Below are positions 5,562 through 7,656 of a stretch of 7,656 nucleotides of DNA, in pieces (position 1 is the stretch's first letter; each line of letters begins with the position of its first letter). The position numbers were made by a program, and so were the translations under genes. Origin of the DNA: Dehalococcoidales bacterium. Its GTDB lineage: Bacteria > Chloroflexota > Dehalococcoidia > Dehalococcoidales > RBG-16-60-22. The notes under the pieces were generated by a model. The model was not told where the DNA came from and did not search any database. It saw only the letters and a program-made list of their open reading frames with translations. The DNA lies in the NCBI GenBank assembly GCA_030606585.1, contig JAUWGD010000081.1:1-7656 (forward strand), written 5' to 3'.

Positions 5562-5590
5562 ATCTTACACTACTGCCTGTTGGCTGTCAA
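5562..5590 (-). promoter_or_regulatory. Sigma70-type promoter of the GYD gene
   Basis: On the minus strand a perfect TTGACA (5585-5590) and TAAGAT (5562-5567, 4 of 6) are 17 bases apart. Transcription would start near 5555, about 50 bases before the ATG. The -35 overlaps the cobU stop codon (5587-5589). Confidence 0.6.
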
Positions 5591-6135
5591 TGTCCTGCTT
5601 CCTTCACGGTTAACGGTATGCCGGACACCAGCAGATAGACCTCGTCGGCGTGCTCTGCCAGCATCTGATTGGCCCTGCCGAGAAGGTCGCGGTAGAGGCG
5701 ACTTACCCTGTCGGCGGGTACCACGCCGAGTCCGAACTCGTTGGTGACGATGATGAAATGGGCATCCGACCCGTCGATGCAGTCGAGAAGCTCCTTGATT
5801 TCAGCCGTGACCTCCTTATCCGCGAGGTCGGCATCGGTATTTTCATCGTACTGCATGAAGATGTTATTAATCAGGAGGGTGATGCAGTCGATAATAATGG
5901 TCTGCACTTTGTCCATATTCTTAATAATTTGGCTGCCGATGTGCGTGGTAGCCTCAAGGGTTGACCAGTCGGTCGGCCTCGATTTGCGGTGCATTTCAAT
6001 ACGCTTTTTCATGTCCGCGTCGCCGGCCTCCGCAGTAGCCACGAAAAGGACGTTCCCGCCCGCTTTCAGGGCCATTTCCTGTGCCAGCGTGCTCTTGCCG
6101 CTGCGGGCGCCGCCGATAATAAGCGTGGTTTTCAA
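5587..6135 (-). CDS. cobU: Bifunctional adenosylcobinamide kinase / adenosylcobinamide-phosphate guanylyltransferase
   Basis: This 182-residue protein has the usual length for CobU/CobP. It opens with a P-loop (GGARSGKS, residues 8-15), followed by FVATAEAGDADMKKRIEMHR and RPTDW. H49 sits where the guanylylated histidine is expected. Further family marks are IIIDCITLLINNI (80-92), VTNEFGLGVVPADRVSR (130-146) and a C-terminal ADEVYLLVSGIPL. The enzyme phosphorylates adenosylcobinamide and then adds GMP, giving the GDP-activated form for joining to the lower ligand; it acts in the cytoplasm. It starts at TTG (6133-6135), overlapping the TGA of cobQ by 4 bases. The TTG is supported by GGAGG 7 bases upstream and by the family's N-terminus, MKTTLIIGGARSGKS. 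The partner genes (CbiB, CobS, CobT types) are not in the window. Archaea usually replace this enzyme with CobY, so its presence points to a bacterial host. Confidence 0.95.
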   Translation of the reverse strand: MKTTLIIGGARSGKSTLAQEMALKAGGNVLFVATAEAGDADMKKRIEMHRKSRPTDWSTLEATTHIGSQIIKNMDKVQTIIIDCITLLINNIFMQYDENTDADLADKEVTAEIKELLDCIDGSDAHFIIVTNEFGLGVVPADRVSRLYRDLLGRANQMLAEHADEVYLLVSGIPLTVKEAGH

Positions 6136-7649
6136 ACCTGTGCCTCCATAATACGGTAGATTTCCGGTATATTCAGGTTCCGGCGGACCAGTTCCGCCAG
6201 CTTATCGTATTCTTTGTCTTTGCTGATAGTGGCATCGCCCGCGGTTTCGGCCAGACCCCAGTAATTTCTCAGGGTGTTAAGAAAGGTCTGCCGGAAGTCA
6301 TCGTTGTGGAAAAGTCCGTGCATATAGGTGCCCAGTACCGTGCCCCGGGCATTCAGGTGGCCGTCATAGTAGTCGGCGGCTCCCCGGGGTGTCTCGATTA
6401 TTTGAAAGGCGTTGGCTTTCTCCTTGCTCCGGGTCTTTCCCATGTGGATTTCGTAGCCGGTAAGCTCCAGTCCCTTCGTTCCGGCCAGCAGCCCGGGGTC
6501 GGCGATGACCCGCGCCCTGACCTGCGTGGTGGACTTCTCCGAGACGAAATCCGTAATCATGTCGAGGAGTCCCAGTCCGGCGACTTCTGTATTTTCCGAC
6601 TCCACTCTCTGCGGGTCGAGGATTTTTTCTCCCAGCATCTGGTAGCCGCCGCAGACGCCCACAACCGGGGTGCCTGCCTTAACCCTGGTGAGAATGCTGG
6701 TCGCCAGTCCTGAATGCCTCAGGTAAGCGAGGTCGGCCACCGTGCTCTTGGTACCGGGCAGGATAATAAGGTGCGGATTACCGAGTTCGAAACGCTGGGA
6801 AACGTAGTTTACCATGCAGCCTTCTTCTTCCAGCGGGTCGAAGTCATCGTAATTGGAGATATGGGGCAGGCGTATGACAGCTATTTCCAGGTCGCCGGTG
6901 GCCCTGTTTGGCGGTCTTTCATCCAGGTAAACCGAGTCCTCCTGGGCGATGCGGATATCACGGAAGTAGGGCACCACGCCCAGCACGGGCTTGCCGGTAC
7001 GGTTCACCAGGTATTCAATGGCGGACTCGAGCAGGGTGACATCGCCGCGGAACTTGTTAATTATCATCCCTTTAACGAGTTCCCGTTCGTCTTCATCCAG
7101 CAGCTCCAGCGTGCCGACGAGTGAAGCGAAGACGCCTCCCCGGTCGATATCCCCGACGATAAGGACAGGGGTGCCGGACATCTTGGCGATTCTCATATTG
7201 ACTATTTCCCTGTCCTTGAGGTTTATCTCCGCCGGGCTTCCCGCTCCTTCGATAACGACGATATCATAGGCGGCACGGAGACGGTCGAAAGCCTCCGACA
7301 CCATTTCCAGCAGGGAAGGCGTATATTTATAGTAGTCTCTGGCGGAAATTGTCCGGGCAACCTTGCCCAGCACGATAACCTGACAGCCCGTATCCGTCGT
7401 CGGCTTGAGCAGTATCGGGTTCATGTCCACTGTGGGCGCGATTCCCGCCGCCTCCGCCTGTACCACCTGCGCCCGCCCGATTTCGCCGCCTTCGGCGGTG
7501 ACGAAGGAGTTAAGCGCCATGTTCTGCGACTTGAACGGGGCTACTTTATAGCCGTCCTGCCGGAAAATACGGCAGAGGGCGGCCACCATGATACTCTTCC
7601 CCGCCGAGGAGGTCGTCCCCTGAATCATTATAGTCTTGGCCTGTTTCAT
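6132..7649 (-). CDS. cobQ: Adenosylcobyric acid synthase (glutamine-hydrolysing)
   Basis: This 505-residue protein has the normal CobQ/CbiP length. The N-terminal dethiobiotin-synthetase-like ATP domain shows MIQGTTSSAGKS (P-loop, about 8-19), PFKSQNMALNS (38-48), IEGAGSPAEINL (133-144) and VGDIDRGGVFAS (165-176). The C-terminal class I glutamine amidotransferase domain has ILPGTKST (296-303), the nucleophile C333 in GVCGGYQMLG, and H444 in GTYMHGLFHND. The enzyme amidates four side chains of adenosylcobyrinic a,c-diamide using ATP and glutamine, a late step of corrin ring assembly in the cytoplasm. It is followed by cobU with a 4-base overlap, so the two are one transcription unit. The ATG at 7649 leaves only 7 bases of upstream sequence in the window, so its ribosome binding site, promoter and any cobalamin riboswitch lie outside. 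All key residues seen; nothing suggests decay. Confidence 0.96.
   Translation of the reverse strand: MKQAKTIMIQGTTSSAGKSIMVAALCRIFRQDGYKVAPFKSQNMALNSFVTAEGGEIGRAQVVQAEAAGIAPTVDMNPILLKPTTDTGCQVIVLGKVARTISARDYYKYTPSLLEMVSEAFDRLRAAYDIVVIEGAGSPAEINLKDREIVNMRIAKMSGTPVLIVGDIDRGGVFASLVGTLELLDEDERELVKGMIINKFRGDVTLLESAIEYLVNRTGKPVLGVVPYFRDIRIAQEDSVYLDERPPNRATGDLEIAVIRLPHISNYDDFDPLEEEGCMVNYVSQRFELGNPHLIILPGTKSTVADLAYLRHSGLATSILTRVKAGTPVVGVCGGYQMLGEKILDPQRVESENTEVAGLGLLDMITDFVSEKSTTQVRARVIADPGLLAGTKGLELTGYEIHMGKTRSKEKANAFQIIETPRGAADYYDGHLNARGTVLGTYMHGLFHNDDFRQTFLNTLRNYWGLAETAGDATISKDKEYDKLAELVRRNLNIPEIYRIMEAQV
6143..6147 (-). promoter_or_regulatory. Shine-Dalgarno for the TTG start of cobU
   Basis: GGAGG on the minus strand inside the end of cobQ, seven bases before TTG at 6133-6135. 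It supports the rare start codon and translational coupling of the two cobamide genes. Confidence 0.75.
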
Positions 7650-7656
7650 AATAAAA

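Noticed and set aside
5515..5586. Cobalamin riboswitch near the cobamide genes
   Set aside because: The 81-base gap is downstream of cobU and too short. No B12-box-like conserved core was seen. Any riboswitch would lie upstream of cobQ, beyond the window.
6306..7269. Several plus-strand open frames opposite cobQ
   Set aside because: They are antisense shadows of a GC-rich gene with all catalytic motifs of CobQ intact.

Overview
The window looks like a chromosomal segment of an uncultured bacterium, most plausibly a Chloroflexota of the Dehalococcoidia type. That lineage call is an inference from gene content, not a database match. Bacterial markers are a fused CobU-type adenosylcobinamide kinase/guanylyltransferase (archaea normally use CobY for the second step), Shine-Dalgarno sites such as GGAGG and GAGGTGA, and promoter pairs resembling TTGACA/TATAAT. 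The left part nevertheless holds archaeal-flavoured envelope genes: an AglB/STT3-type oligosaccharyltransferase and a DUF1616-like protein.

Right part (3989-7649), all on the minus strand, read right to left. cobQ (adenosylcobyric acid synthase) overlaps cobU by 4 bases, forming a corrin late-step/salvage pair. After an 81-base gap with its own promoter comes a 101-residue GYD-family protein. After a hairpin comes a 107-residue three-helix membrane protein, tightly coupled to a TrmH/SpoU-family RNA 2'-O-methyltransferase.

Left part (1-3942), lower in GC by eye. The minus strand carries the first 369 codons of an STT3 oligosaccharyltransferase, cut by the window edge, with a very good extended -10 promoter. 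Upstream of it lies a 485-residue polytopic GT-C-like membrane protein with a soluble C-terminal domain. Between that gene and the methyltransferase is an oppositely oriented island. It holds a complete small DUF1616-like anchored protein (2826-3281), about 290 bases of unassigned sequence, and an orphan copy (3571-3942) of the last 123 residues of the GT-C-like protein. The orphan copy is gapless and about 66% identical to the intact gene by my hand alignment. It faces the other way, so the two copies form a diverged inverted repeat around the GT-C body and the DUF1616 gene.

Functional reading: the left half is probably a surface glycosylation locus (lipid-linked sugar transfer outside the membrane plus an anchored surface protein) that has been rearranged. 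The right half is housekeeping cobamide and RNA-modification genes. The most unusual item is the glycosylation locus with its inverted partial duplicate. No RNA gene, CRISPR array, transposase or cobalamin riboswitch was seen.
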